A stretch of 64,000 nucleotides of DNA from Sphingopyxis terrae subsp. terrae NBRC 15098 (GTDB lineage: Bacteria > Pseudomonadota > Alphaproteobacteria > Sphingomonadales > Sphingomonadaceae), in assembly GCF_001598815.1 (NCBI RefSeq), contig NZ_BCZQ01000019.1, positions 89,357 through 153,356 of the forward strand, given 5' to 3'. Made by a program: the position numbers and the translations under genes. The notes under the pieces are model-generated. The model was not told the origin of the DNA. It ran no database searches and saw only the letters and a program-made list of their open reading frames with translations. Position 1 is the first letter of the stretch. Each line of letters starts with the position of its first letter. Below, one piece after another: positions 26,432 to 34,862 of the stretch.

Positions 26432-27654
26432 GTTCGACCGACCTCGTCCTGCTCGTCGTCGCGATCGCGACCGCGGCGGTGATGCTGTCGCCGCCGCTGC
26501 TGCGTTCGCGCGACTGGCGCGCGACCGTCACGCCGCTCGCGTCGATCATCGGGTCGGGCTTCCTCGTCGCGGGGCCGATCCTTGGCCATGTCGCGGGCCA
26601 TTATGCGGTCGCGGCGATGGCGGCGCTCTGCGCCATTTCCTATCTCTTCGGTCTTGCGGTGCGCGACAATATCAGTCGCCTCGAACCGATGCTCGCGGCC
26701 GAATCGCCGCCGGCGGTGCTGCTCTGGCTCGACCGCGCCGCCGATCTTGCGCTGATCCTCGCCTATTTCGTCTCGGTCGCTTATTATCTCGACCTGCTCG
26801 CCGATTTCGCACTCAAGGCGTTCGGCGTCGTCGATCCGATGGTTGCGCACGGGATGACGACCGCGATCCTCGCGCTGCTCGGCACGCTCGGCTATTTCGG
26901 CGGTCTGCGCTGGCTCGAACATGTCGAGCTTGGCTCGGTCGGGCTCAAGCTGGCGATGATCGCCGCGCTCATCGCCGCGCTCGCCTGGGCGCTGGGGTCG
27001 GAGGTCGCGGCGGGAACGGTCGCGGTCCGTCCGCTCGCCGACCAGGCGGAGGGCTTCGATGCGGTCCGCATCCTGCTCGGCCTCATCATCCTCGTCCAGG
27101 GGTTCGAAACCTCGCGCTACCTCGGCGACAGCTACGACCGCGCGACGCGGGTGCGCACGATGCGCCATGCCCAGTGGATCGCCTTTGTCGTCTATATGCT
27201 GTTCATCGGCCTGCTGACGCCGTGGCTCGACGGGCGCCTGCCGCCCGAGGGCGGCGACACCCATGTCATCGAACTGCTGCGCCCCGTCGGCAGCCTGGTC
27301 GCGCCGGCGATCATCGTCGCCGCGCTGCTGTCGCAGCTTTCGGCGGCGGTCGCCGATCTCAACGGCGCCAGCGGCCTCGTCGCCGGCGCCTCGCGCCAGC
27401 GAATCCCCGTCGCTATCGGCTATGTCATCGCAGCATCAGCCTCGATCGCGGTGGTGTGGGCGGGCGACATCTTCACCGTCATCGCCTGGGCGTCCAAAGC
27501 CTTCGTTCTCTATTATGGCATCCAGTCGGCGACCGCACTCGTCGTCGAATGGGTCGACCCAACCCCGACCCGCTGGGGCCGCATCGCCCTGCACGGCAGC
27601 GCCATCGCCATAGCGCTCGCCGTGGTGACCCTCGGCCGCGCGGCGGCAGGCTGA
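26428..27654 (+). CDS. Polytopic membrane transporter (APC-like)
   Basis: The 408-residue protein has ten to eleven hydrophobic segments. The N-terminal motif PLASIIGSGFLVAGPILGHVAG and the unwound-helix style Gly residues suggest the APC/LeuT superfamily, with FETSRYLGDSYDRATRVRTMRHAQW in the middle. I cannot name the substrate. The four-base overlap with the acyl-CoA dehydrogenase and nearness to the M20 amidohydrolase suggest an acyl-amino-acid or carboxylate uptake and breakdown set. Confidence 0.75.
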   Translation: MSSTDLVLLVVAIATAAVMLSPPLLRSRDWRATVTPLASIIGSGFLVAGPILGHVAGHYAVAAMAALCAISYLFGLAVRDNISRLEPMLAAESPPAVLLWLDRAADLALILAYFVSVAYYLDLLADFALKAFGVVDPMVAHGMTTAILALLGTLGYFGGLRWLEHVELGSVGLKLAMIAALIAALAWALGSEVAAGTVAVRPLADQAEGFDAVRILLGLIILVQGFETSRYLGDSYDRATRVRTMRHAQWIAFVVYMLFIGLLTPWLDGRLPPEGGDTHVIELLRPVGSLVAPAIIVAALLSQLSAAVADLNGASGLVAGASRQRIPVAIGYVIAASASIAVVWAGDIFTVIAWASKAFVLYYGIQSATALVVEWVDPTPTRWGRIALHGSAIAIALAVVTLGRAAAG

Positions 27655-27709
27655 CAAGCCGGCGGCGACGTTCTAGGATCGCGTGACGCCCCCAATCGAG
27701 GATCGAGAG

Positions 27710-28930
27710 ATGACGCTGACCGAAACAAGCCGCTGGCCCGCCGAGGCCCAAACCCTTCTCGATGATCTTGTCGATCTGCGCCGCGCGATTCACCGCGAGC
27801 CGGAACTCGGCCTCCAGAATCCCAAGACGCTCGCCAAGATCAAGGATGCGCTCGCCGGGCTGCCGCTCGAATTTCGCGAAGGGCCGTCGACCACGGGGCT
27901 GGTCGCGATCCTGCGCGGGGGTCTGGCGGGGAACGGGGGGAACGCGCGCACCGTGCTGCTGCGCGGCGACATGGACGCGCTGCCGCTGGTCGAGGATACG
28001 GGGCTCGACTTCACCTCCGAAACCAGCGGGGCGATGCATGCCTGCGGCCATGATACACATGTCGCGATGCTTGTCGGCGCGGCGAAGCTGCTCTGCGCGG
28101 CGCGCGACCGCCTGCCCGGCACGGTGATGTTCATGTTCCAGCCCGGCGAGGAAGGGCATCATGGCGCGCGGTTTATGCTCGACGACGGGCTGATCGATCC
28201 GCTGCCCGACGCGGCCTTCGCGCTCCACATCATGCCCAACGCGCCGCACGGCATCTTCGCGGGGCGCGCCGGGCCGCTGCTCGCTTCGTCCGACGTCCTT
28301 TCGATCACCGTCAAGGGCGCCGGCGGCCACGCCTCGATGCCGCAGGATGCGATCGACCCCATCCCCGTCGCTTGCGCGATCGTCACCGCGATCCAGACGA
28401 TGGTGACGCGCCGCATTTCGGTCTTCGATCCCGCCGTCATCACCATCGCCAAAATCGCCGCTGGCACGACGAACAACATCATCCCCGAAACCGCGGACAT
28501 GCAGGGTACGATCCGCACCCTGTCGCCGCATCGCCGCGCGATGGTCGCCGCCGAACTGCGGCGCCTCGTCCCTGCGATCGCCGAAGCGCATGGCTGCACC
28601 GCCGAAGTCGCAATCGAGGAAGGCTTCCCCGTCACCGTGTGCGACAGCCGCGCCGCCGCCTTCGGCCAGCGCGTCGTCGAAGAGACATTCGGCGAAGCGG
28701 CCTGGCTAACGATGGACAATCCGGTAATGGGGGCGGAGGATTTCGCCTATGTCCTCGAAAAAGTGCCCGGCGCAATGTTCTGGCTCGGCGCCAGCGAGGC
28801 GGGCAGCGACTGGCGCCAGTGCTGCGGCCTCCACTCGAACCGGATGGTGCTCGACGAAAAGGTCATGGCCCGCGGCGCCGCCCTCCACGCCGCCCTCGCC
28901 GAACGCTTTTTGAACGAGGGTTTTGCCTGA
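27710..28930 (+). CDS. M20-family amidohydrolase (hippurate hydrolase-like)
   Basis: The 406-residue enzyme splits N-acyl amino acids. It shows LVDLRRAIHREPELG, LLRGDMDALPL, the metal site MHACGHDTHVAML, FQPGEEGHHGARFML with the catalytic Glu pair, HIMPNAPHGIFAGRAGPLLAS and the late metal site GAEDFAYVLEKVPGAMFWLG. The ATG at 27710 with GAGGATCGAGAG upstream is preferred to a GTG at 27683. It lies 55 bases after the permease gene. Confidence 0.92.
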   Translation: MTLTETSRWPAEAQTLLDDLVDLRRAIHREPELGLQNPKTLAKIKDALAGLPLEFREGPSTTGLVAILRGGLAGNGGNARTVLLRGDMDALPLVEDTGLDFTSETSGAMHACGHDTHVAMLVGAAKLLCAARDRLPGTVMFMFQPGEEGHHGARFMLDDGLIDPLPDAAFALHIMPNAPHGIFAGRAGPLLASSDVLSITVKGAGGHASMPQDAIDPIPVACAIVTAIQTMVTRRISVFDPAVITIAKIAAGTTNNIIPETADMQGTIRTLSPHRRAMVAAELRRLVPAIAEAHGCTAEVAIEEGFPVTVCDSRAAAFGQRVVEETFGEAAWLTMDNPVMGAEDFAYVLEKVPGAMFWLGASEAGSDWRQCCGLHSNRMVLDEKVMARGAALHAALAERFLNEGFA

Positions 28931-28945
28931 CGCACCGGCGCTTTT

Positions 28946-28959
28946 TTGACTTCGGTCAA
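28946..28959. promoter_or_regulatory. FNR/CRP-like box without an obvious target gene
   Basis: TTGAC-TTCG-GTCAA is a perfect dyad of the TTGA-N6-TCAA type, 16 bases after the M20 stop. The 240-base gap to the convergent nadB end contains no gene that I can support. The box may mark a small RNA promoter or be chance. Confidence 0.3.
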
Positions 28960-29172
28960 TGCGCGGCAGGAATCGGCGCCGCATGGTGGGGGCGTTCCGG
29001 TTGACCGCTGCGATCCCTTCATCGCCGGCGGCCCTTCCGGGCCGCTCTGGCCGCTCCCGGAGGTGGGGCCTTCGGCTCCGCGCCGCATCGCGGGGTCATG
29101 GGGAGGCAGGGCGTAAGCCGGCGCGCCGTGGTGCAATATCCGCGGCGCGCCGTGCGTTTAGGGGCCTGACTT

Positions 29173-30753
29173 TTACGGAACGAGCACCGTGTCGCGCGCC
29201 TCGGGAAGCAGGCGCGGATAATCGAGCGTATAGTGCAGCCCGCGGCTTTCCTTGCGATGCAGCGCGCTGCGCACGATCAGGTCGGCGCACTGGAGCAGGT
29301 TGCGCAGTTCGATCAGGTCGGTCGTCACGCGGAAATGGCCGTAATAATCCTCGACCTCGTGCGTCATCATGTTGATGCGGTGTTGCGCGCGCTCCAGCCG
29401 CTTCGTCGTGCGCACGATGCCGACATAGTTCCACATGAAGCGGCGGATCTCGGTCCAGTTCTGCTTGATGACGACTTCCTCGTCCGAATCGGTGACGCGG
29501 CTTTCATCCCACGCGCGGATCGGCGGCGGCGGTTCGAGCTGGTTCCAGCGGGCGATGATATCCTTCGCCGCCGCCTCGCCGAAGACGAAACATTCGAGCA
29601 GCGAATTGGACGCCAGGCGGTTGGCCCCGTGCAGCCCGCTTTCGGTGCATTCGCCCGCCGCATAGAGCCCCGGCAGATCGGTGCGGCCGTCGAGGTCGAT
29701 CAGGATGCCGCCGCAGGTATAATGTTGCGCCGGCACCACCGGGATCGGCTGCTTCGTCATGTCGATGCCCAGCGTCAGCAGCTTTTCGTGAATGTTCGGG
29801 AAATGCCCCGCGACGAAATCCGGATCCTTGTGGCTGATGTCGAGGTGGACATAGTCGAGGCCGAAGCGCTTGATCTGATCGTCGTTCGCGCGCGCCACGA
29901 TGTCGCGCGGCGCCAGCTCGGCGCGCGGGTCGTAATCGGGCATATAGCGGTGGCCGGTGACGGGATGCTTCAATATCCCGCCCTCGCCGCGCACCGCCTC
30001 GGTAATCAGGAAATTCTTGACCTCCAGATTATAAAGGCAGGTCGGGTGGAACTGCATCATTTCCATGTTGGAAACGCGTGCGCCCGCGCGCCACGCCATC
30101 GCGATGCCGTCACCCGTCGCACCGCGCGGAGCGGTCGAAAATTGATAAACGCGCCCCGCCCCGCCGCTCGCCAATATGGTCGCGCGGCCGACATGCGCGT
30201 GGACCTTCCCCGTCTTTTCGTCGAGCGCATAGACGCCCCAGACATGGCCCGACCCCGAATAGCGTAGCTCATGACGTCCGGTGATCAGGTCGATGCACGC
30301 CTGTCCCGGCAGCAGCGTGATGTTCGGATGCGCCTCGGCGGTCTTGAGCAGTGCCGCCTGCACCGCCCAGCCCGTCGCATCGTCGACATGCACGATGCGG
30401 CGGTGCGAATGGCCGCCCTCGCGCGTCAGGTGCAGCGCCTCGGCTTCCTTGTTGAACGGCACGCCCATTTCGATCAGCCGCTCGATCGCGTGGGGCGCAT
30501 TTTCGACGACGAACTCGACCGTCTCGCGCCGGTTGAGCCCCGCGCCCGCGATCATCGTATCGTTGATATGATTTTCGAACGTGTCGCCCGCGTCGAGCAC
30601 CGCCGCGATCCCGCCCTGTGCCCAAGCGGTCGACCCGCCGGTAAGTTCGCCCTTCGCAAGCACGAGAACGCGGCAATGCTCCGCCAGCGCAATCGCCGCC
30701 GTCAGCCCCGCTGCGCCGGAACCGACAATGATGACGTCGTGGACTTCGCTCAC
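29173..30753 (-). CDS. nadB: L-aspartate oxidase
   Basis: The 526-residue FAD enzyme oxidises L-aspartate to iminoaspartate, the first step of NAD synthesis. It has the FAD site VGSGAAGLTAAIALAE, GGSTAWAQGGIAAV, the conserved GGHSHRRIVHVDDATG, LASGGAGRVYQ, HPTCLYN and the C-terminal GLHGANRLASNSLLECFVFGEAAA. The C-terminal helical domain is full length. nadA and nadC are not in the window. Its start overlaps the preceding unknown gene by four bases. Confidence 0.96.
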   Translation of the reverse strand: MSEVHDVIIVGSGAAGLTAAIALAEHCRVLVLAKGELTGGSTAWAQGGIAAVLDAGDTFENHINDTMIAGAGLNRRETVEFVVENAPHAIERLIEMGVPFNKEAEALHLTREGGHSHRRIVHVDDATGWAVQAALLKTAEAHPNITLLPGQACIDLITGRHELRYSGSGHVWGVYALDEKTGKVHAHVGRATILASGGAGRVYQFSTAPRGATGDGIAMAWRAGARVSNMEMMQFHPTCLYNLEVKNFLITEAVRGEGGILKHPVTGHRYMPDYDPRAELAPRDIVARANDDQIKRFGLDYVHLDISHKDPDFVAGHFPNIHEKLLTLGIDMTKQPIPVVPAQHYTCGGILIDLDGRTDLPGLYAAGECTESGLHGANRLASNSLLECFVFGEAAAKDIIARWNQLEPPPPIRAWDESRVTDSDEEVVIKQNWTEIRRFMWNYVGIVRTTKRLERAQHRINMMTHEVEDYYGHFRVTTDLIELRNLLQCADLIVRSALHRKESRGLHYTLDYPRLLPEARDTVLVP

Positions 30754-31235
30754 TGGCTGAGCCTAGATAGAGCCGCTCCATAAGCAGCAATGCTGTCGTC
30801 CGGCCCATTGCGAAAGCGCTTCATCGCTCTTTGGATCGGCCAAATTATCGAACCGTCGGCCAGCTTGATACTCACGTTGATTTCCGCTTGGGGATCCTTG
30901 TCATCACCAATCCATTCGCCGCCGAGCTGGCGTCGAATGGTTTCGCCGACGTAGGATCCGATAGCGAATATTCGTGAACCAACATCCTCCGAGAGTAAAC
31001 CATCGGGTCGAGCAACGCCACCGGGGGCATGCTCGTCGAAAAAGCGATCGATCTCCCCCAAGCTCGTCAGCGTAAAGTCGGCCTGATAGCCTGAGGATGA
31101 TAAGGCTTTTGCGATCCACTCAGCCGAAGCGAGAACATCCGAAACGATCGACGAACCCATAGCAAAGGCACTCCGTCCAACGGCCAAGAGCGACACCGTA
31201 GCTGCCGACAGCCCGAAAAACTTGCGCCGGATCAT
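30750..31235 (-). CDS. Unknown exported protein with Tat-like signal
   Basis: I do not recognise this 161-residue protein. It starts MIRRKFFGLSAATVSLLAVG, a twin-arginine-like signal ending near AFA at residue 25. The mature part is a compact soluble domain (EWIAKALSSSGYQADFTLTSLGEIDRFFDEH, SRIFAIGSYVGETIRRQLGGEWIGD, INVSIKLADGSIIWPIQRAMKRF). This resembles small domains that carry immunity or DUF3806-type sequences, but only loosely. Its base composition is clearly less GC-rich than nadB and the ABC gene on either side, which suggests recent gain. It overlaps nadB by four bases. Confidence 0.7.
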   Translation of the reverse strand: MIRRKFFGLSAATVSLLAVGRSAFAMGSSIVSDVLASAEWIAKALSSSGYQADFTLTSLGEIDRFFDEHAPGGVARPDGLLSEDVGSRIFAIGSYVGETIRRQLGGEWIGDDKDPQAEINVSIKLADGSIIWPIQRAMKRFRNGPDDSIAAYGAALSRLSQ

Positions 31236-31240
31236 CGCCC

Positions 31241-32164
31241 TCAGCCATTCGCCGCGCGCGTCAGATTCAGGAACACATCCTCAAGGTCGGCCTCGCGCGT
31301 CGACACGTCGACGATGCCATGCCCCATCGCATTCACCGCCGCGAGCACCTCGCCCGCGTTGGTGCGATCCTTGTTGTAGCTGATCGCCAGCCCCCGTTCG
31401 CCCTCGCGCTCGACCTTGTCGAAGGCGGCGTGCGACGGCAGCACGCTGACATCGGCATCCAGCGTCACGACAACGATCTTTTCGCGCGCCATGTCGACCA
31501 GCTCGCGCGTCGGCTTGTTGGCGATCAGCTTGCCGTGGTTAATGATCGCGATCCTGTCGCACAGCTCCTCGGCTTCTTCCAGATAATGCGTCGTCAGCAC
31601 CACCGTCACGCCGCGATCGTTGAGGCTTTGCACATATTCCCAAAGCTGCTGCCTCAGTTCGATATCGACCCCCGCGGTGGGTTCGTCGAGCACGATGATC
31701 GGCGGCGAATGGACCATCGCCTTGGCCACGAGCAGGCGGCGCTTCATGCCGCCCGACAGCGTGCGCGCATAGGCGTCGCGCTTGTCGCTAAGATGCACCG
31801 CCGCCAGCAATTCGTCCGAAATGCGCTTGCCCTTCGGCACGCCATACAGGCCCGCCTGATTCTCCAGCGTCTCGAACGGCGTGAAAAAGGGATCGAAGAC
31901 GATTTCCTGCGGCACGATGCCGATCGAATATTTGGCGTTGCGCGGGTCGGCGTCGATGTCGAAGCCCCAGATGCTCGCATGGCCGCTGGTCTTGTTGACC
32001 AGCCCCGCGAGGATGTTGATCAGCGTCGATTTGCCAGCGCCGTTCGGGCCGAGCAGTCCGAATATCTGCCCTCGCGGCACATCGAAACTGACATTGTCGA
32101 GCGCTTGCTTGCCCCCGGCATAGATTTTGGAAACGGCGTCGATGCGGATGGCGGCTTCACTCAT
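31241..32164 (-). CDS. ABC-2 type transporter ATP-binding protein
   Basis: The 307-residue ATPase powers an export-type ABC transporter. It has Walker A GPNGAGKST, Q-loop IVPQEIVFDPFFTPFETLE, signature TLSGGMKRRLLVAKAM, Walker B IIVLDEPTAGVD and the switch His in LTTHYLEEAEELCDRI. A C-terminal extension of about 80 residues is of the type seen in drug and polysaccharide exporters. The start at 32164 follows GGAAGG. No permease gene is beside it; the next gene on this strand is the unknown Tat-signal protein. Confidence 0.93.
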   Translation of the reverse strand: MSEAAIRIDAVSKIYAGGKQALDNVSFDVPRGQIFGLLGPNGAGKSTLINILAGLVNKTSGHASIWGFDIDADPRNAKYSIGIVPQEIVFDPFFTPFETLENQAGLYGVPKGKRISDELLAAVHLSDKRDAYARTLSGGMKRRLLVAKAMVHSPPIIVLDEPTAGVDIELRQQLWEYVQSLNDRGVTVVLTTHYLEEAEELCDRIAIINHGKLIANKPTRELVDMAREKIVVVTLDADVSVLPSHAAFDKVEREGERGLAISYNKDRTNAGEVLAAVNAMGHGIVDVSTREADLEDVFLNLTRAANG

Positions 32165-32274
32165 GGCGCCTTCCATAGCCGCGCCGGTGCGGGTGCGAAA
32201 GGGCCTCGGCGGCAAGCTTTTCTTTACCATAAGCTGTAAGCATATTTTGCGACCTGATCGCTAAGGGGGGATGC

Positions 32275-32850
32275 GTGAGGACCAGACACATCATCGACCC
32301 GCGCGCCATGTTGCGCGGCTTCGCAGCTTGCGCGCTGCTGACGGCTCCGGCGATCGGACCGGCGGCGCATGCCCAGGCCACATCGCCGCAATCGACGACG
32401 CAGGCACAAGCCGAAGCGATCGTGCTGCGGCCGCTGTCCTTCTTCAAGGTCAACGACCTCGATTTCGGCGACATCATCGCCTCGGGCAGCGCCGGCACCG
32501 TGCGGCTTGCCCCCGACGGCACGCGCAGCCGCACCGGCGGCGCCACGCTCGCCGGCAGTTCGGGCGAGCCCGCGCGCTTCGCCGGGCTCGGCAGCTACAA
32601 TCGCCAGGTCAATATCTCGCTCGGTTCGAACAGCATCTGGATCACCGGCCCCGGCCAGCGAATGCGCGTGCGCGATTTCGAGATCGGCAGCACCCCGACC
32701 GCGATCCTCTCGACCTCGCCGACGCGCTTCCGCATCACCTCGGCGCTGGGCAATTATAATTTCCCGGTCGGCGCGACGCTGGAGGTCAATGCCAATCAGG
32801 CGCCCGGCGACTATAGCGGCACCTTCACGATCACGCTGAACTATCTGTAA
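32275..32850 (+). CDS. DUF4402 exported protein (first copy)
   Basis: The 191-residue protein has a signal peptide ending near AHAQ (residue 34) and a DUF4402 beta-sandwich domain. This begins EAIVLRPLSFFKVNDLDFGDII and ends NQAPGDYSGTFTITLNYL, the family's hallmark. Such proteins look like pilus or surface-adhesin subunits, but their role is not established. The start is the GTG at 32275, preceded by AAGGGGGGATGC. A paralogue is at 33238. Confidence 0.88.
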   Translation: MRTRHIIDPRAMLRGFAACALLTAPAIGPAAHAQATSPQSTTQAQAEAIVLRPLSFFKVNDLDFGDIIASGSAGTVRLAPDGTRSRTGGATLAGSSGEPARFAGLGSYNRQVNISLGSNSIWITGPGQRMRVRDFEIGSTPTAILSTSPTRFRITSALGNYNFPVGATLEVNANQAPGDYSGTFTITLNYL

Positions 32851-32921
32851 GCGTCGCCTGTTGCGGGCGGAGCGATCGAGACCGATTGCCCCGCCCGCAC
32901 CTGCTTGCTAAAGGCGCGTCG

Positions 32922-33125
32922 ATGACCCAGCCCGCTCCCGCTCCCGAAACGATCCGCACGTCCAAGACCCGCATCGCCTGCGACGGCACGGGCGACGGGC
33001 TCGCCAACGCCGCGCTCGGCCACCCGCGCGTCTGGCTGGAGATCGATCCCGACGATGGTTTCGTCGATTGCGGCTATTGCGACCGGCGCTTCGTGCTGAT
33101 CGGCGGGGTCGCCGACAAAGCTTAA
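32922..33125 (+). CDS. Small zinc-finger protein (zf-CHCC type)
   Basis: The 67-residue protein carries IACDGTGDGLANAALGHPRVWLEI followed by GFVDCGYCDRRFVL. The Cys, the His in GHP and the CxxC pair form the zf-CHCC zinc site found in the NDUFS6 complex I accessory subunit and bacterial relatives. The ATG at 32922 begins about 10 residues before the conserved region; an earlier ATG at 32886 lacks a ribosome site. It is placed between the two DUF4402 genes without obvious functional link. Confidence 0.88.
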   Translation: MTQPAPAPETIRTSKTRIACDGTGDGLANAALGHPRVWLEIDPDDGFVDCGYCDRRFVLIGGVADKA

Positions 33126-33237
33126 AGTCGGGGCCTGACGCCCGTCTCCGCGCAAAGGTAAAGGCCTGCTTTACCAAATCCGCGCATCCTCCCTTCACGC
33201 CCCGCTGGCATAGACTGTGCCGGACAGGAGCAGAATC

Positions 33238-33789
33238 GTGGGGATTCAAGGGACCAACTTCCGGCCGATGGCCTTGTGCCTCGCCGCCGCCACGGCAGCG
33301 GCGCTGACGGGGCCGTCCGCGTCGGCGACCGAGACGACCGGCACCGCGAATGCGGCGGTGGTACGGCCGAACACGCTTATCAAGACCGACGATCTCGACT
33401 TCGGCACGATCGTCAGCGGCGCGACCGGGGGCACGGTGACGGTCAATCCGGCGACCAATGCGCGCGGCTCGGCGGGCGGCGTCACGCTCGCCGGCAGCGG
33501 CGCCCAGCGCGCGGTGTTCCAGGGTACCGGCGGTCTGCTGCTGATCACCGTCAGCGGCAGCAATTCGGCGACGCTGACCCGTGCCGGCGGCGGCGCGCCC
33601 GCAATGACCGCCACGCTGACCCGCGCGATGACGACAAGCGGCGGCGGCATCATCCTGCTCGGGTCGAGCGCGACGCTGCTGCCCAGCGGGGTACAGACCT
33701 ATTATGTCGGCGGCACGCTCAGCGTCCCGGCGAACCAGCCCGCGGGCGATTACAGCGGCACCTTCACGCTGACGGTCAATTATCTCTAG
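33238..33789 (+). CDS. DUF4402 exported protein (second copy)
   Basis: The 183-residue protein starts at a GTG with AGGAG seven bases upstream. A signal peptide ends around SASA (residue 30). The DUF4402 domain has VVRPNTLIKTDDLDFGTIVSG and ends PAGDYSGTFTLTVNYL, parallel to the copy at 32275. The middle is Gly/Thr/Ala-rich as in surface-fibre subunits. The pair probably arose by tandem duplication with divergence. Confidence 0.88.
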   Translation: MGIQGTNFRPMALCLAAATAAALTGPSASATETTGTANAAVVRPNTLIKTDDLDFGTIVSGATGGTVTVNPATNARGSAGGVTLAGSGAQRAVFQGTGGLLLITVSGSNSATLTRAGGGAPAMTATLTRAMTTSGGGIILLGSSATLLPSGVQTYYVGGTLSVPANQPAGDYSGTFTLTVNYL

Positions 33790-33795
33790 CCGGTC

Positions 33796-34467
33796 CTAGC
33801 GCACCCTGCGCCCCGTCCAGATAACCCGGCCGACGAGCCGGATCGCCGACAGCGGCAGATCGTCCCAGCTCCGATAGTGCGGATTGTCGCTGATGACCGA
33901 CACGCGCCCCGGTCCCGGCGCGCGGGCGATGCGTTTGACCATCAGCACATCGTCCATCCGCAGCACATAGATGCCGTCGCGCAGCCGGGCGGCCGCATCG
34001 CCGCCATCGACCAGTATATCGTCGCCATCGCCCAGCGTCGGCGCCATCGAATCGCCTTCGACGCGAATGATGCTCAGCGCGCGCGGGTCGGCGCCCAGAT
34101 CGCGCAGCCAGCGCGGATCGAACGCGACCTCGCCTTCCACCGCTTCGCCATCGACGCTCGCGCCCGGCCCCGCCGAAGCGCCGATCGCCAGCTTGGGCAC
34201 CAGCACGAGGTCGCGGCCGCGCGCGCGCGGCGTCGGCGCGGCGACGCGCAGCGCCGGGCCACCCAGCAGCGCCTCCGACACGCCCAGATAGGCGGCGATG
34301 CGCGCCCGGTCCTGTTCGCCCAGCCGCCGCGGTGATCCGCGCTTGATATATTGCTGGATATAGGCGGGGTTGCGCCCGATGCGCGCCGAAAGCTGGGCGT
34401 AATCCACCCCCTTCTCGGTCAGCAGCCGGTCGAGCATCCGGCGCGGGTCGTCGTCGATATCGGTCAC
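33796..34467 (-). CDS. XRE/S24-type repressor with LexA-like protease domain
   Basis: The 223-residue protein has an N-terminal helix-turn-helix (about residues 9-65, DYAQLSARIGRNPAYIQQYI) and a C-terminal LexA/CI-like domain. The catalytic Ser is in RVEGDSMAPTL and the Lys in VLMVKRI. S24 repressors can cleave themselves with RecA help or act as stable repressors. The cleavage-site Ala/Cys-Gly pair is not obvious; GASAGPGA is a candidate. The gene is divergent from two small genes, and an array of TAGGA/TCCTA arms lies between them. Confidence 0.9.
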   Translation of the reverse strand: MTDIDDDPRRMLDRLLTEKGVDYAQLSARIGRNPAYIQQYIKRGSPRRLGEQDRARIAAYLGVSEALLGGPALRVAAPTPRARGRDLVLVPKLAIGASAGPGASVDGEAVEGEVAFDPRWLRDLGADPRALSIIRVEGDSMAPTLGDGDDILVDGGDAAARLRDGIYVLRMDDVLMVKRIARAPGPGRVSVISDNPHYRSWDDLPLSAIRLVGRVIWTGRRVR

Positions 34468-34478
34468 GGACTGGTCCT

Positions 34479-34551
34479 TCCTATTTCGTCTCTAGCAATA
34501 GGATTTTTCCTAGACAAGTAGGAAAATGCCAATCAAATAGGAATTATCCTA
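34479..34551. promoter_or_regulatory. Operator-like array between the S24 repressor and a small gene
   Basis: Two 14-bp dyads, TAGGATTTTTCCTA (34499-34512) and TAGGAATTATCCTA (34538-34551), share arms TAGGA/TCCTA. Extra single arms occur at 34479-34483 and 34519-34523. The stretch is AT-rich against GC-rich surroundings and covers the divergent promoters. The S24 repressor is the probable binder. Confidence 0.7.
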
Positions 34552-34574
34552 TTGAGCGAATCGCAGGCAGGGAG

Positions 34575-34862
34575 ATGATGATGCAGGGCATTTTGCTGGA
34601 ACGGATCGAGGCCTTTCTGAAAGAGGCCGATATGCCGCCGAGCGTGTTCGGCCGCGCCGCGGTCCACGACCCGCGGCTGGTGAGCGACCTGCGCGGCGGG
34701 CGGATCTGTGGCCGCGCGGTGATCTGCCGTGCGGAACATTTCATGAACAAATGGCGTGCCGACTTCCGGGCGGGCCGCGTCACGCCGATCGGCGACCGCC
34801 GCGTCGGCACCCGCGCCGGCCGCCGCGTTGGCGACCCCGCCGACAAGGGGCGCCGCGCATGA
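34575..34862 (+). CDS. Small protein divergent from the S24 repressor (possible Cro-like)
   Basis: The 95-residue product has a helical N-terminal half that may form a helix-turn-helix (LLERIEAFLKEADMPPSVFGRAAVHDPRLVSDLRGGR) and a very basic C-terminus. Helix spacing with AVHDPRLVSDLR is like Cro/XRE recognition helices. The start is one of three ATGs at 34575-34583 after GGGAG. It overlaps the next gene by four bases. The operator array lies just upstream, so it should be repressed by the S24 protein. Confidence 0.7.
   Translation: MMMQGILLERIEAFLKEADMPPSVFGRAAVHDPRLVSDLRGGRICGRAVICRAEHFMNKWRADFRAGRVTPIGDRRVGTRAGRRVGDPADKGRRA

Noticed and set aside
28747..29136. Minus-strand open frame across the M20 end and the gap to nadB
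   Set aside because: Most of it is the shadow of the M20 gene; the part in the gap is Pro/Gly/Ser-rich without a ribosome site or motif.
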